A stretch of DNA of 64,000 nt from Sphingopyxis italica (GCF_011926545.1 NZ_JAATIT010000004.1:124001-188000); one strand, 5' to 3'; positions 28,879-36,776 are shown, numbered from the stretch's first letter. A program made the numbers and translations. Notes: generated by a model from the letters alone, not told the origin.

Positions 28879-29216
28879 GTTCGGGCGGAGGCGTATCCCC
28901 GCGATGACCCATCGGCTGCCGGTCAGATCGACGCGGAGGCACGTCCCCATTGCGGCGAGGGAACGCTGTTTGCGCGTGAATCGGGTTCGCCCAAGCCCTC
29001 GCTTCTTTTCACGGCCTGACGTCTTGGGCGCTGGCGGGTGCGCTCCGGTTGCAGGACCACCCCCTCCTTGGCTGCCTGACTGCGGGCCTCGGCTCGCCTC
29101 GTGCCGTCAACCCCCTGCGGGGGTTCGCCCTCGCGTACCGCTCGGTGACGGCGGCTCGCGGGCCCTTCGGTTGGCGCCATCGGGGATGGTTCCCGAGCAA
29201 CCCAAGGAGACACGAC
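28879..29216. other. Non-coding GC-rich leader upstream of a DUF736 gene
   Basis: A 338-bp stretch without a gene that I can support. It has strong short hairpins such as AACCCCC-TGC-GGGGGTT at 29109-29125. The composition resembles the leaders before the other DUF736 copies at 6480 and 32971. The last 10 bases carry the ribosome site CAAGGAGAC for the DUF736 gene. Confidence 0.45.
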
Positions 29217-29537
29217 ATGGCCACCATCGCAAATCTCACCGTCAAGGCCGACGGCAGCTTCGAAGGCACGCTGACGACCCTTCTCGTCACCGCGCCGATC
29301 GCGATCGTCCCGAACGGCCGCAAGGTGAAGGACAACGAGCCCGACTTCCGCGTGATCGCGCGCAAGAATGGTTACGAGGTCGGCGCCGGCTGGACCCGCA
29401 CGTCGCAATCGAACGGCACCGAATATGTCTCGGTCACCCTCTCGGCCCCCGAATTCGGCACCATTTACGCGAATATCGCGAACGCGCCCGGCGACGACCC
29501 GATGAAGAAAGTGCTTATCTGGAATCCGCCGAGCTGA
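29217..29537 (+). CDS. DUF736 family protein (copy 2)
   Basis: A 106-residue protein, the most canonical of the four DUF736 copies: MATIANLTVKADGSFEGTL, IVPNGRKVKDNEPDFRV, YEVGAGWTRTS, and the end VLIWNPPS. It has a good ribosome site and is followed at once by a Rho-independent terminator, so it is a monocistronic gene with its own long leader. The function is unknown. High expression is suggested by the strong site and terminator. Confidence 0.9.
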   Translation: MATIANLTVKADGSFEGTLTTLLVTAPIAIVPNGRKVKDNEPDFRVIARKNGYEVGAGWTRTSQSNGTEYVSVTLSAPEFGTIYANIANAPGDDPMKKVLIWNPPS

Positions 29538-29545
29538 CGGATCGA

Positions 29546-30676
29546 TCAGGCCCCGCCTTCGGGCGGGGCCGTTTTCGCCGCTGTCTTGTCGGGCACGACC
29601 TCGCGGAAGGCGTCTTGCATCCAGCCTTCCCGCTCGCCGATATGCCTGTCCCAAAAGCCGCGCATCGCCTCGAGCCTCTTCTCGGCGAGATAGGGCTCGG
29701 TGAGATGCTCAAACATATTGTGCTGCGGGACTGGAACCGGCGATGCCCGCCAAAGGCCGAACAGCACAACCGACAGCGTCTGGAACACCGCGAACAGCAG
29801 ATAATGCGCGCGGTCGAGATCGTGAATGGTGAGGCCTGACCGGAGCCCCTTCGTCTGGGCGCGCGAAAAAGCGTCGGCAGCATGCGCGATGCTCTTGTTG
29901 CGCAGCGCCTTGATCTCGGGAAGCGGCGGCCTCGCGAGCAGCTCGTCCAGTCGGTCGAAAAAGGCCTCGCCAATCAGGTCGCCGCGCGCGCGATTTTCGG
30001 GGGCGACACCGGATAATTGGTCGAACAGCTCATGTTCCATCCGCGCCTGGTCGAACCCTTCGGGTCCCGACAGGCTGAGGCTCACGCGGCGCGCCTTGCC
30101 CGGATTGGCTGCCATTTCGGCGGCAAGCCGTTCCAGCTCCGCCGCCTGCAAAGCCTCATAATCATAGGGCAGCGCATCGCGGCACACGAAATTCTCGCGC
30201 GTGATGAGTTCGCGCGCCGCGCGCATCTCGTCGACGATCCGCGGGAGTGAGATCACGGCCTTCTTCGGCTGGCTTGCCGGCGCCTTTTCGAGCAGGCGGG
30301 TGATGGCGATGACCTGTCCAGCAAGATAGCCGCGGTCGAGCATCATCGCGATCAGCGGCGCGGTCGAGCCGCGGGTGCCGTCGTCTTCAGCGAACTGCCG
30401 CGCCTCGTTCGCCGTGCGCCAGGCTATGTCGAACCACATCATGTCGGCGAACTGCCCGGCGAGCGATGCGTCGGGATCGCGCTCGAATAACTCGGACCAT
30501 TGCTGGAGCTTCTCGCGAAACGCTTCGAGCGAGGCCTTGTCGCTGACGTCGCACATGTCGATGGGATAGTGGAAGATCGATGGATGCGGGCGTTCGGGGA
30601 CCGCGCGCGCCGCTGGTTTGGCCGCCGGAGCCGCCGCCTTGTCGTCGCTCCCTGCGAGGCTCTGCGGCTCCGTCAC
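29546..30676 (-). CDS. Hypothetical protein with HEPN-like motif (376 aa)
   Basis: A 376-residue soluble, helical protein of unknown family. The first 35 residues are a low-complexity Ala/Pro/Lys tail. Near residue 259 it has KALRNKSIAHAADAF (R259-x5-H265), the pattern of HEPN-type and AbiV-like helical proteins. The remainder includes SDKASLEAFREKLQQWSELFE and DRAHYLLFAVFQTLSVVLFGLW. It forms a minus-strand pair with the 304-aa gene upstream (57 bp gap). A role as a defence or stress protein is inferred from the motif alone. Confidence 0.65.
   Translation of the reverse strand: MTEPQSLAGSDDKAAAPAAKPAARAVPERPHPSIFHYPIDMCDVSDKASLEAFREKLQQWSELFERDPDASLAGQFADMMWFDIAWRTANEARQFAEDDGTRGSTAPLIAMMLDRGYLAGQVIAITRLLEKAPASQPKKAVISLPRIVDEMRAARELITRENFVCRDALPYDYEALQAAELERLAAEMAANPGKARRVSLSLSGPEGFDQARMEHELFDQLSGVAPENRARGDLIGEAFFDRLDELLARPPLPEIKALRNKSIAHAADAFSRAQTKGLRSGLTIHDLDRAHYLLFAVFQTLSVVLFGLWRASPVPVPQHNMFEHLTEPYLAEKRLEAMRGFWDRHIGEREGWMQDAFREVVPDKTAAKTAPPEGGA
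29549..29575 (+). terminator. Rho-independent terminator after DUF736 copy 2
   Basis: The stem GGCCCCGCC (29549-29557) and GGCGGGGCC (29562-29570) with a TTCG tetraloop is followed by GTTTTC. It begins 11 bases after the DUF736 stop codon. It also overlaps the last codons of the convergent gene. Confidence 0.88.
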
Positions 30677-30733
30677 GGCTGTCCTCCCTGCATCACCGAG
30701 CGCGGGCGGATCGCGAAATTCTGCAGTCTGCGT

Positions 30734-31648
30734 TCAGCCAAGATCGAGTCCCTGTCTTTGGCGCGTGCCTGTGGATGAGCTTATGTAGCGATTGTTCCGT
30801 GCGCCGAGGAGGGCGACGAGCAGACGCGACACCAAACCGCACATCTCGAGCGTGAGGTTCCCGCTTTGGCCGACGCCGTGCAGAGCGAAGCCGAGCGGCT
30901 CGCCCATATAGAGACCTTCGTGGATCATCGGGTTCCGCATCGCCGCGACCTCCACCCCTCCCGCTGCCGCGGGATCAGCCCATGTCGGAACCCCCACCCC
31001 GAGCCAATCGCACATCCACGCGATTCGCTCTGAATGCGACAGGCGCCCCCTTGGCGGGTTCAGAGACTTCGCGAGGGCAAAGCAGGCATCGAGCGCTGTG
31101 TACAGAAACAGGAAGCGTTCGAACTGAAGATGCTGCGGATTTTGGCTCATGAAGAGGGCATGGACCGCCGCGACCCAGATTCGTGCGCGTTCGGGCGAGG
31201 CCTGATTGGCGGTCCAGAACGCCTCGGCAAGCTCGATAGATTTCTCGAGGCTACCGCCCAGCAGGACGAAATCGACGAGCGTGCCAGGTTCGATCGGTGT
31301 CGAATCGAGAAATCCGGCCTCAGTGATCGTGAACCGCATCCCGTTGAAGAAGGACAGACTCCAAACATGGAAGTTGACCGGATCAAGATCCGGCGCGGTG
31401 GCATGGAGGATGTCGTGCGTTTTCGGCAGGCCGAAAACGCGCGCGGGATAGGGACGGATGCTGGTCCCACCGCCGAGATGAGTGACAGGCTGTAGCGGCG
31501 CATAAATCCACTTACCCTCGCGCCATTCGTCCTTCTCGACGTCCTTCACCCGCTCTTCGAGCCCATCGCGCGTCGCAATCGACACCGGTCCGACCGTCAA
31601 ATCGAGCGGCCGCGGATAATATCCGAACTCACTGCGCTGACCCGCCAT
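30734..31648 (-). CDS. Hypothetical protein with HEPN-like motif (304 aa)
   Basis: A 304-residue protein of unknown family. The N-terminal half (DLTVGPVSIATRD, THLGGGTSIRPYPARVFGL) looks beta-rich; the C-terminal half is helical, with FERFLFLYTALDACFALAKSL and then VAAMRNPMIHEGLYMGEP (R238-x4-H243). That arrangement resembles large HEPN proteins such as the Apea/RiboL groups. No signal peptide is seen. It is co-directional with the 376-aa gene and transcribed first. Confidence 0.62.
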   Translation of the reverse strand: MAGQRSEFGYYPRPLDLTVGPVSIATRDGLEERVKDVEKDEWREGKWIYAPLQPVTHLGGGTSIRPYPARVFGLPKTHDILHATAPDLDPVNFHVWSLSFFNGMRFTITEAGFLDSTPIEPGTLVDFVLLGGSLEKSIELAEAFWTANQASPERARIWVAAVHALFMSQNPQHLQFERFLFLYTALDACFALAKSLNPPRGRLSHSERIAWMCDWLGVGVPTWADPAAAGGVEVAAMRNPMIHEGLYMGEPLGFALHGVGQSGNLTLEMCGLVSRLLVALLGARNNRYISSSTGTRQRQGLDLG

Positions 31649-31930
31649 TGCGTCATTCTCCCTGTTCTTCGCGCACGCCGGGACGACGGCGCACGCAGAT
31701 TATGGTCCGGGAGGAAGGCATGAGGGCCTCTCCCCCCGCGAAACCGTACCCGCTCTCGATAGCCGCTGGTCCCTGGGCGCGGAGCCGGGCCTCCTTCAAT
31801 CAACCCGTGAAGGGTCCGCTACGCTCCGCGTGCGGCCGCAGCCTTGCTGCGGTGATTGCGGCCCGCCCCCGGCCGGCGGGGCGACTGTCGAGCGGAACGG
31901 TCCCGCTCCGAAAGGACAGGAGCCAAACCC
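31649..31930. other. Intergenic region with GC-rich hairpins before a 54-aa gene
   Basis: About 280 bp between divergent genes. The right part (from about 31805) is the same kind of GC-rich, hairpin-bearing sequence found before the DUF736 genes, with CCGCAGC-CTT-GCTGCGG at about 31840-31856. It ends with an AGGAG ribosome site for the small gene at 31931. No longer gene is supported here. Confidence 0.4.
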
Positions 31931-32095
31931 ATGCCGCTTTCCACCGCTCAATCGCTCGGCTGGAGCCTCGCCCGCACGATGATGACGATCATCGTCCTTA
32001 TCGAAACGACAAAAGGCTATGCGGTGATGCCCATCGAAGAGTTCGACGGCGACCCCGAACACATCGTGTGCGAATATGACCCGTTCAACCGCTGA
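31931..32095 (+). CDS. Small conserved ICE protein (54 aa)
   Basis: A 54-residue product starting MPLSTAQSLGWSLARTMMT, continuing IVLIETTKGYAVMPIEEFDGDP and ending IVCEYDPFNR. I have a general memory of such short proteins in sphingomonad ICEs, but no function. It has an ACAGGAG site eight bases before the ATG. The pattern of a basic start and an acidic end suggests a small regulatory or partner protein. Confidence 0.6.
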   Translation: MPLSTAQSLGWSLARTMMTIIVLIETTKGYAVMPIEEFDGDPEHIVCEYDPFNR

Positions 32096-32218
32096 GCCCG
32101 CAAAATTTGCCCCGCGATGGTTCCAGTTCCGGTTCCGTCGCGGGTGGCCGTCTGCTAGATTGACGGTGCAGACCGCGCTGTGGTGGTGGTGGAGAGCGCG
32201 TCCCCAAGGAGGACGCTC

Positions 32219-32707
32219 GTGACTTTCATGCTTATCCTCGGCGCTGCCGCAGGCCTCTATCTCATCTGGCTTCTGTTCCGACTGGCGGCCCTCGCGCTGC
32301 CGCTTGGCGCCGGCATTGCTATCGCCTTCGAACTTCAGGGCCGCGGTTATGGCATTGGCGCTGCCCTTGCGATGGCATTTCTGGCGGGGCTCCTGCTCCA
32401 TCTCGCTGGACGGCACCTCTATGCCCACGGTGGATCGACATTGCTGCGAGCCTGTATCGCAATGCTCTTCCTTCTCCCGGCGGGGGTCGCAGGCTATTAT
32501 GGCATGACGGGGATCGTGAGGCTCTTCGTTACGGAGGGCATGCTGGTAACGATCCTGCCTGTGCTCGCTGCCGTCGTCGCCGCCGTGGCGGCGGTCCGGG
32601 GACTTGATGGGTCTTCGGTGGATGCAATTGGCGTCGGCGACCGGGAATGCGACGATCGAGCGCCCGCGATCCCGGCCTCCGCTTCGCCCGCTTCCGACCG
32701 CCTCTGA
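32219..32707 (+). CDS. Integral membrane protein, unknown function
   Basis: A 162-residue protein starting at GTG with an AAGGAGGA site six bases upstream. Residues 1-125 hold about four hydrophobic segments (LILGAAAGLYLIWLLFRLAALALPLGAGIAIAF, GAALAMAFLAGLLLHLA, LLRACIAMLFLLPAGVAGYY, VTILPVLAAVVAAVAAV). The 30-residue tail is polar and Pro/Ala-rich. It has no family that I recognise. It sits in the regulatory part of the transfer region. Confidence 0.6.
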   Translation: MTFMLILGAAAGLYLIWLLFRLAALALPLGAGIAIAFELQGRGYGIGAALAMAFLAGLLLHLAGRHLYAHGGSTLLRACIAMLFLLPAGVAGYYGMTGIVRLFVTEGMLVTILPVLAAVVAAVAAVRGLDGSSVDAIGVGDRECDDRAPAIPASASPASDRL

Positions 32708-32970
32708 GTCCCTCGCTCCCGCCGCAGGAACACGGTCTCTTCCCTGCGCGATCTGCCGGCAAGCCGCTGCGCTGAGCCCGCTGGCCGCAACGGCGCTCCC
32801 CGATTTTCTTCCCCCGGCGTGCCGCCGTTCCTCGCGGACCAAGAAAATCGCTGCGCTGCCGTCCTCCGCATGCGCTCCGGGCCTGCGGCTGCGGCGCGGC
32901 CTCCTTTCCGGCCACCGATGCGCATCGAGACCGCGATCCTGCGGCTCGAAAGCAAGGAAAGGACTTCAAC
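32708..32970. other. Non-coding leader with a perfect 10-bp inverted repeat, upstream of DUF736 copy 3
   Basis: 263 bp without a supported gene. CGATTTTCTT (32811-32820) and AAGAAAATCG (32841-32850) form a perfect AT-rich inverted repeat around a 20-base GC-rich loop, unusual in this DNA. More GC hairpins follow up to 32940. An AAGGAAAGG ribosome site precedes the DUF736 ATG. Confidence 0.55.
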
Positions 32971-33282
32971 ATGGCCAAGATCGGAACCTTCAAGAAAGCG
33001 AAGGGCGAATATAAGGGCGCAATCGCGTGCCTCGCCCTCTCGGTGGACGCGGTTCGCATCGTCCCCGAGGACAATCCCAAACCCAGCGCTCCGACCCACC
33101 GCATCTATGTCGGCGACGTCGAGGTGGGTGCGGCCTGGGAGAAGACCAGCCAGGACGACCGCACCTATCTCTCGACCAAGTTCGACGACCCGAGCTTCAC
33201 CGCGCCCTTCTTCGCGCAGCTCTTCGAAGGAAGCGACGGCGACTATGACCTCGTCTGGACCCGTCCCCAGCGGCGGGATTGA
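32971..33282 (+). CDS. DUF736 family protein (copy 3, divergent)
   Basis: A 103-residue DUF736 protein, the most divergent copy. The opening is MAKIGTFKKAKGEYKGAI; the core is VEVGAAWEKTSQDDRTYLSTKFDDPSFTAPFFAQL; the end is YDLVWTRPQRRD. The usual GAGW is GAAW here. It lies directly before the FseA-like activator, after a long leader, and is followed by a terminator. The function is unknown. Confidence 0.88.
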   Translation: MAKIGTFKKAKGEYKGAIACLALSVDAVRIVPEDNPKPSAPTHRIYVGDVEVGAAWEKTSQDDRTYLSTKFDDPSFTAPFFAQLFEGSDGDYDLVWTRPQRRD

Positions 33283-33290
33283 TCGAGCAC

Positions 33291-33330
33291 GCCGCCCGGC
33301 CACAAGCCGGGCGGCGATACTCTCATTTTG
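33291..33330 (+). terminator. Rho-independent terminator after DUF736 copy 3
   Basis: The stem GCCGCCCGGC (33291-33300) and GCCGGGCGGC (33306-33315), with a five-base loop, is followed by a T-rich run (ATACTCTCATTTTG). It begins eight bases after the DUF736 stop codon and isolates the FseA-like gene from the upstream transcript. Confidence 0.85.
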
Positions 33331-33465
33331 AGGCTTTTCGCGCGGGGATTCTCCGCCGCAATGCGTTACGATGATCCTTTGCATGCCGCTAACCATGTTC
33401 CAGCCGATGCGGGCAAGCTGCTGATAGGCTTTGCTTTCATTCCTGAAGATCAGCCGGAGGTGCGA

Positions 33466-33675
33466 ATGGATCAGGTCGTCGATTGGCAATCGCCATATTT
33501 TCCGAGAATATTCGAAACATATGATCGCGCCGATTTCGCGCAGGAGTTCCTGCGCCGAAGCCCGGCCTATCGCCGCGCCTATCGTTCGGCCGCGTTGGCG
33601 CCGACGCGGCGGCGCACCGCGCGCCTCGCTGGGCTCGCGCGACGATGGGGGTTGGTCTTTCGCCCTGGACCCTGA
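33466..33675 (+). CDS. N-terminal half of FseA-like excision activator (DUF6499-like), ends at CCC-UGA
   Basis: A 69-residue reading frame starting ATG at 33466 with a GGAGG site. It reads MDQVVDWQSPYFPRIFETYDRADFAQEFLRR, the DUF6499-type opening of ICE regulators, and ends RRWGLVFRPGP at TGA (33673-33675). A +1 step at the last codon (CCC, then UGA) enters the frame of the DUF2285 part without a break in plausible sequence. In ICEMlSymR7A the comparable pair msi172-msi171 is joined by programmed +1 frameshifting to give FseA. A frame open to a TTG at 33328 upstream has no coding look. Confidence 0.75.
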   Translation: MDQVVDWQSPYFPRIFETYDRADFAQEFLRRSPAYRRAYRSAALAPTRRRTARLAGLARRWGLVFRPGP

Positions 33676-33676
33676 C
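33667..33676 (+). promoter_or_regulatory. Candidate programmed +1 ribosomal frameshift site (CCC-UGA-C)
   Basis: The codons GGA-CCC-UGA end the N-terminal frame. After a +1 slip of the proline tRNA from CCC to CCU, GAC is the next codon and the DUF2285 frame continues to 34249. CCC or another slippery P-site codon followed by UGA is the common form of +1 sites, as in prfB (CUU-UGA-C) and antizyme (UCC-UGA-U). The site is seen; frameshifting itself is inferred. Confidence 0.65.
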
Positions 33677-34249
33677 CGATCCGTCACCGAATCCCCCGCG
33701 CTCTGGCAGCCCGAGGCCTGCGCGCATGTCGCCATCGCCGAACCGGCGCCCGACGGCTTTGCCGCGCCGCGGCTCGCCGAGCTCATCGCCTCCGCGGATA
33801 TCGCCTCCGAGATCATCCTGCCGGGCGAGTGGCATCTCGTGTTCGTGGCCGACGGACGGCGCTTCCGCCTCTGGCTTCGCCGCTTCCTCGCCGATGAACG
33901 GCTCGCCTATGTAAATCCGGCCGATCCGCACAGCGAGCTGCGGATGGCCGTGAGCCTCGCCGTACAGCGCGGCTTCTCGGCGGGCGTCACGACGCATCGC
34001 TTCCTGCGGGGAGGCGCCCCCGGACCATCCGAGCGCTGGCGTCTCATCCAGTGGCTGCGGCTCCTCGACGCCTCCGCCGAGGGGCGTTCGGCGCGCGACA
34101 TCGCCGCCGCCCTCATCCTTGACGATGCCCAGGATTTCTCGGCCGCAGACTGGGACGGATCGAGCGAGCGCCGTCGCATCGCGCGCTGGCACCGCGCCGC
34201 GGTCGCGATGCGCGACGGCGGCTATCAGGAGCTGCTCGGCGCCGCCTGA
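33674..34249 (+). CDS. C-terminal half of FseA-like activator (DUF2285 domain)
   Basis: About 191 residues from the frameshift site onward. It begins DRSVTESPALWQPEACAHVAIAE and contains the DUF2285 stretch (EWHLVFVADGRRFRLWLRRFLADERLAYVNPAD, HRFLRGG, GPSERWRLIQWLRLLDASAEGRSARDIAAAL). The final part (DWDGSSERRRIARWHRAAVAMRDGGYQELLGA) is the usual DUF2285 end with a helix-turn-helix-like segment. The frame opens at an ATG at 33431, but that start encodes nothing similar to the family, so translation as part of the fused protein of about 260 residues is the better reading. It would activate the rdfS operon 120 bp downstream. Confidence 0.72.
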   Translation, partial: DRSVTESPALWQPEACAHVAIAEPAPDGFAAPRLAELIASADIASEIILPGEWHLVFVADGRRFRLWLRRFLADERLAYVNPADPHSELRMAVSLAVQRGFSAGVTTHRFLRGGAPGPSERWRLIQWLRLLDASAEGRSARDIAAALILDDAQDFSAADWDGSSERRRIARWHRAAVAMRDGGYQELLGAA

Positions 34250-34368
34250 TCGGGACATTCCGCGCGTCGTCACTTTGTCCGTTCCTAAACCGCATCCCGA
34301 TTTCCGAATGTCGCCGCCTCTCCGCCGGAGCCCGCCACGGGACCCGGCGCTGCGAACGGAGGCCCCTT

Positions 34369-34620
34369 TTGAGCGACATGCATACCCCCATTTCGCCGCG
34401 CTACCTCAAGACGCCCGACGCTGCGCTGCACCTCGGGCTGTCGAGCCGGACGCTCGAAAAACATCGCTGCTTCGGAACGGGTCCCGAATACCGCAAACTC
34501 GGCGGGCGGATCGTCTACGCGATCGCTGATCTCGACGCCTGGGCCGAGATCGGCCGCAAGAAGTCGACGTCCGATCCCGGCAAGGGCGTCGTCCATCCCG
34601 CGCGCCCGGTCCGCCGCTGA
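34369..34620 (+). CDS. rdfS: RdfS-like excisionase / AlpA-type HTH protein
   Basis: An 83-residue DNA-binding protein. RYLKTPDAALHLGLSSRTLEKHRCFGTGPEYRKLGGRIVYAIADLDAWAE is a MerR/AlpA-like winged helix, as in recombination directionality factors of ICEs. It would direct the integrase to excise the element. The start is TTG at 34369, with GGAGG six bases upstream; the ATG at 34378 is too far from that site. The stop overlaps the DUF2840 start (TGATG). In ICEMlSymR7A rdfS heads the same operon order and is activated by FseA. Confidence 0.8.
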   Translation: MSDMHTPISPRYLKTPDAALHLGLSSRTLEKHRCFGTGPEYRKLGGRIVYAIADLDAWAEIGRKKSTSDPGKGVVHPARPVRR

Positions 34621-35141
34621 TGCGCCCCGCCCACAGCATCCCGCACGCTCCCGGCGTGCAGCCGGTCGAGGCGACCGCGAGCGGTCTCACCGACCTCGAG
34701 CTGACCTGGATCGAGCAGCGGCTCGAGCATTGGCTGCGCTTCGGCCGCGTCGCCGCCGAGCGCATCGTCAGCCGCCGGACCCGCATCGTCTCCTTCCGGC
34801 CCGAGGCCGTCTTCGGCTTCGTCCGTTGGGGCGCGAACGACTTCGGCACCATCTTCTCGAGCATCTCGGTCATCGCGGCGCCCGCGCCGCGCGCCCCCTT
34901 CGCGACGCATCCCTATGTGCGCCCCGGAGGCGACATCCTGCTCCGCGTCGACGGTTGGCCGAGGGTCCAGCAGGTGCTCTCGGCGATCGATGCGATCGAG
35001 GCCGACGGGCTCGACCCGTGCGAGACGGCCCCCGATCATTGGCGCCACATCGGCAGCCATATCGCCGCCGGACTGCCGTTCCGGCCCTATGGTCCGGAGC
35101 GGCACCGGGCATGGCTCCAGCGCAAGGCGATCGCGCCATGA
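34620..35141 (+). CDS. DUF2840 family protein
   Basis: A 173-residue soluble protein of the DUF2840 family: LTDLELTWIEQRLEHWLRFGRVAAERIVSRRTRIVSFRPEAVFGFVRWGANDFGT and the C-terminal GDPC-like region replaced by LPFRPYGPERHRAWL. The function is unknown. The gene is always found between the excisionase-like and traF genes in this ICE class, as I recall. Start and stop codons overlap both neighbours, so it is translated with them. Confidence 0.85.
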   Translation: MRPAHSIPHAPGVQPVEATASGLTDLELTWIEQRLEHWLRFGRVAAERIVSRRTRIVSFRPEAVFGFVRWGANDFGTIFSSISVIAAPAPRAPFATHPYVRPGGDILLRVDGWPRVQQVLSAIDAIEADGLDPCETAPDHWRHIGSHIAAGLPFRPYGPERHRAWLQRKAIAP

Positions 35142-35728
35142 ACCGCCGCTGGTTCCGCGCGACCGCGGCGAGCGCTACGCTCTTCGCGGCGCTGTTCGTC
35201 GCGGCGACAGCGCTCGCGCCGCAACCGCGCCTCATCTGGAATGCGAGCCCGAGCGTTCCGATCGGCTTCTACCGCGTCGATGTCGGCGCCGAGCCCGCGG
35301 TTGGCGACCTCATCCTCTTCCACCCGCCCGAGGCGGTCGCGGCGCGTCTCGCCGTGCGCGGCTATGTGCCGCGCGGCGTGCCGCTCCTGAAGCATGTCGC
35401 CGCCGGTGAAGGCGCGCTCGTCTGCCGCAGCGGCACCTTCGTGACGATCGACGGCGCGCCGGCAGCACGCGCGCGGGACGCCGACCGCCTCGGGCGGCCG
35501 CTGCCGCGCTGGCTCGGCTGCCATCGCCTGCGTGCCGGCGAACTGTTCCTCCTCAACCCCGCGCCCGACAGTCTCGACGGCCGATATTTTGGACCGCTCC
35601 CCGACACCGGCGTCGTCGGCGTCGCGCACCCGCTGCTCGTCCGCGATGCGCCCGGCGCGCCGCTGCGCTGGCGCCGTGACGCCGATCGCTCCGCATTCAC
35701 CCCCGAAGGAAAGGATATGTCCTCATGA
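35138..35728 (+). CDS. traF: TraF, S26-family conjugation protease
   Basis: A 196-residue inner-membrane serine protease that in RP4-like systems trims the TrbC pilin and cyclises it. One N-terminal transmembrane helix (ATLFAALFVAATALA) is followed by the nucleophile region NASPSVPIGFYRV and the Lys region PLLKHVAAGEGALVC. The end shows DGRYFGPLPDTGVVGVAHPL, the conserved C-terminal box of the S26C family. Overlapping starts join it to DUF2840 (ATGA) and to DUF736 copy 4. Its substrate would be the TrbC at 47336. Confidence 0.9.
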   Translation: MNRRWFRATAASATLFAALFVAATALAPQPRLIWNASPSVPIGFYRVDVGAEPAVGDLILFHPPEAVAARLAVRGYVPRGVPLLKHVAAGEGALVCRSGTFVTIDGAPAARARDADRLGRPLPRWLGCHRLRAGELFLLNPAPDSLDGRYFGPLPDTGVVGVAHPLLVRDAPGAPLRWRRDADRSAFTPEGKDMSS

Positions 35729-36057
35729 TTATCGGAAGCTTTCAATCCGCCGGCGACGGCTATGCCGGACAGATCCGGACGCTGCTGCTCGATGCGATGA
35801 TCGCGATCGTTCCGGCGAAGCCGAACGACGCGGAAAATGCACCGGCCTGGCGTGTCCTCCTCGTTGAAGCCGATACCGGCGTCGAGATCGGCGCAGGCTG
35901 GGAACGGCGCAGCGAACGCGCCGGCTCCTATATCGCCCTGCAGATCGACGACCCGGCGCTCGCGGTTTCGCTGCGTGCCAATCTGCTCCGTTCGACGCAG
36001 AACGAGGATGAATATCATCTCCTCTGGACGCGTCCCGTCCCACGCGAACAAGCGTGA
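35725..36057 (+). CDS. DUF736 family protein (copy 4)
   Basis: A 110-residue DUF736 protein embedded in the transfer operon: MIIGSFQSAGDGYAGQI, AIVPAKPND, VEIGAGWERRSERAGSYIALQIDDP, HLLWTRPVPRE. Unlike the other three copies it has no leader of its own; it is co-translated with traF and the transglycosylase (overlapping starts). This placement is the best argument that DUF736 proteins take part in transfer. Confidence 0.88.
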   Translation: MIIGSFQSAGDGYAGQIRTLLLDAMIAIVPAKPNDAENAPAWRVLLVEADTGVEIGAGWERRSERAGSYIALQIDDPALAVSLRANLLRSTQNEDEYHLLWTRPVPREQA

Positions 36058-36776
36058 GCATCATGCATCCGGCTCGCTCGGCGCGCGTCCGCGCCGTGCG
36101 CCTCGCCTTGCTGCTGCTCTGCGCGGCGAGCGCCGCCCCGGACCGGGCATGGGGCGCGGCGCCGGCGGAAGCGGCGACGGCCGCGGCCCACCCCTATGCC
36201 GCCCATGTGGCGGAGGCATCGCAACGCTTCGGCGTTCCGGAGGTCTGGATATGGCGCGTGATGCATGTCGAGAGCCGCGGCAAGCCGCGGGCGCTCTCGC
36301 ATGCCGGTGCAATGGGGCTGATGCAGATCATGCCCGCAACGTGGGCGATGCTGACGGCGCAGCATCGTCTCGGGTCCGACCCCTTCGACGTGCGCGCCAA
36401 CATCCTCGCGGGCGCGGCCTATCTGCGCGCGATGTGGGACCGATATCGCGACGTTCGCCTCATGTTGGCTGCTTACAATGCGGGCCCCGGCCGCGCCGAC
36501 GCCTATGCAGCGGGGCGGCGCGGCTTGCCCGCCGAGACGGTCGCCTATGTGGCAGCCATCGCGCCCGCGCTCGGTGCGCCGGCTGCTCCGTCAGCGGCGA
36601 TGGCGCGGACGGCCGAACCGCCGAGCTGGCGCAGCGCGTCGCTCTTCACCGAGCAGCGATCGGACACGCCGGCTGCAACTTCGGTGCAGCGCGGCGACGC
36701 CGCGGCTGCAGGGCCGTCGCATTCCGTGCCTGCTCCCTCGCCCCTCTTCGTCCCGCTTTCCGGGGACAATCGGTGA
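36054..36776 (+). CDS. Conjugative lytic transglycosylase (SLT domain)
   Basis: A 240-residue secreted muramidase that opens the peptidoglycan for the type IV secretion channel. A signal peptide lies at about 10-35 (RAVRLALLLLCAASAAPDRAWGA). The SLT domain has the catalytic glutamate in MHVESRGKPRALSHAGAMGLMQIMP, then AYLRAMW and AAYNAGPG. The C-terminal 70 residues are low-complexity Ala/Pro/Ser. GTG at 36054 overlaps the DUF736 stop; ATG at 36063 is an alternative. Confidence 0.9.
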   Translation: MSIMHPARSARVRAVRLALLLLCAASAAPDRAWGAAPAEAATAAAHPYAAHVAEASQRFGVPEVWIWRVMHVESRGKPRALSHAGAMGLMQIMPATWAMLTAQHRLGSDPFDVRANILAGAAYLRAMWDRYRDVRLMLAAYNAGPGRADAYAAGRRGLPAETVAYVAAIAPALGAPAAPSAAMARTAEPPSWRSASLFTEQRSDTPAATSVQRGDAAAAGPSHSVPAPSPLFVPLSGDNR

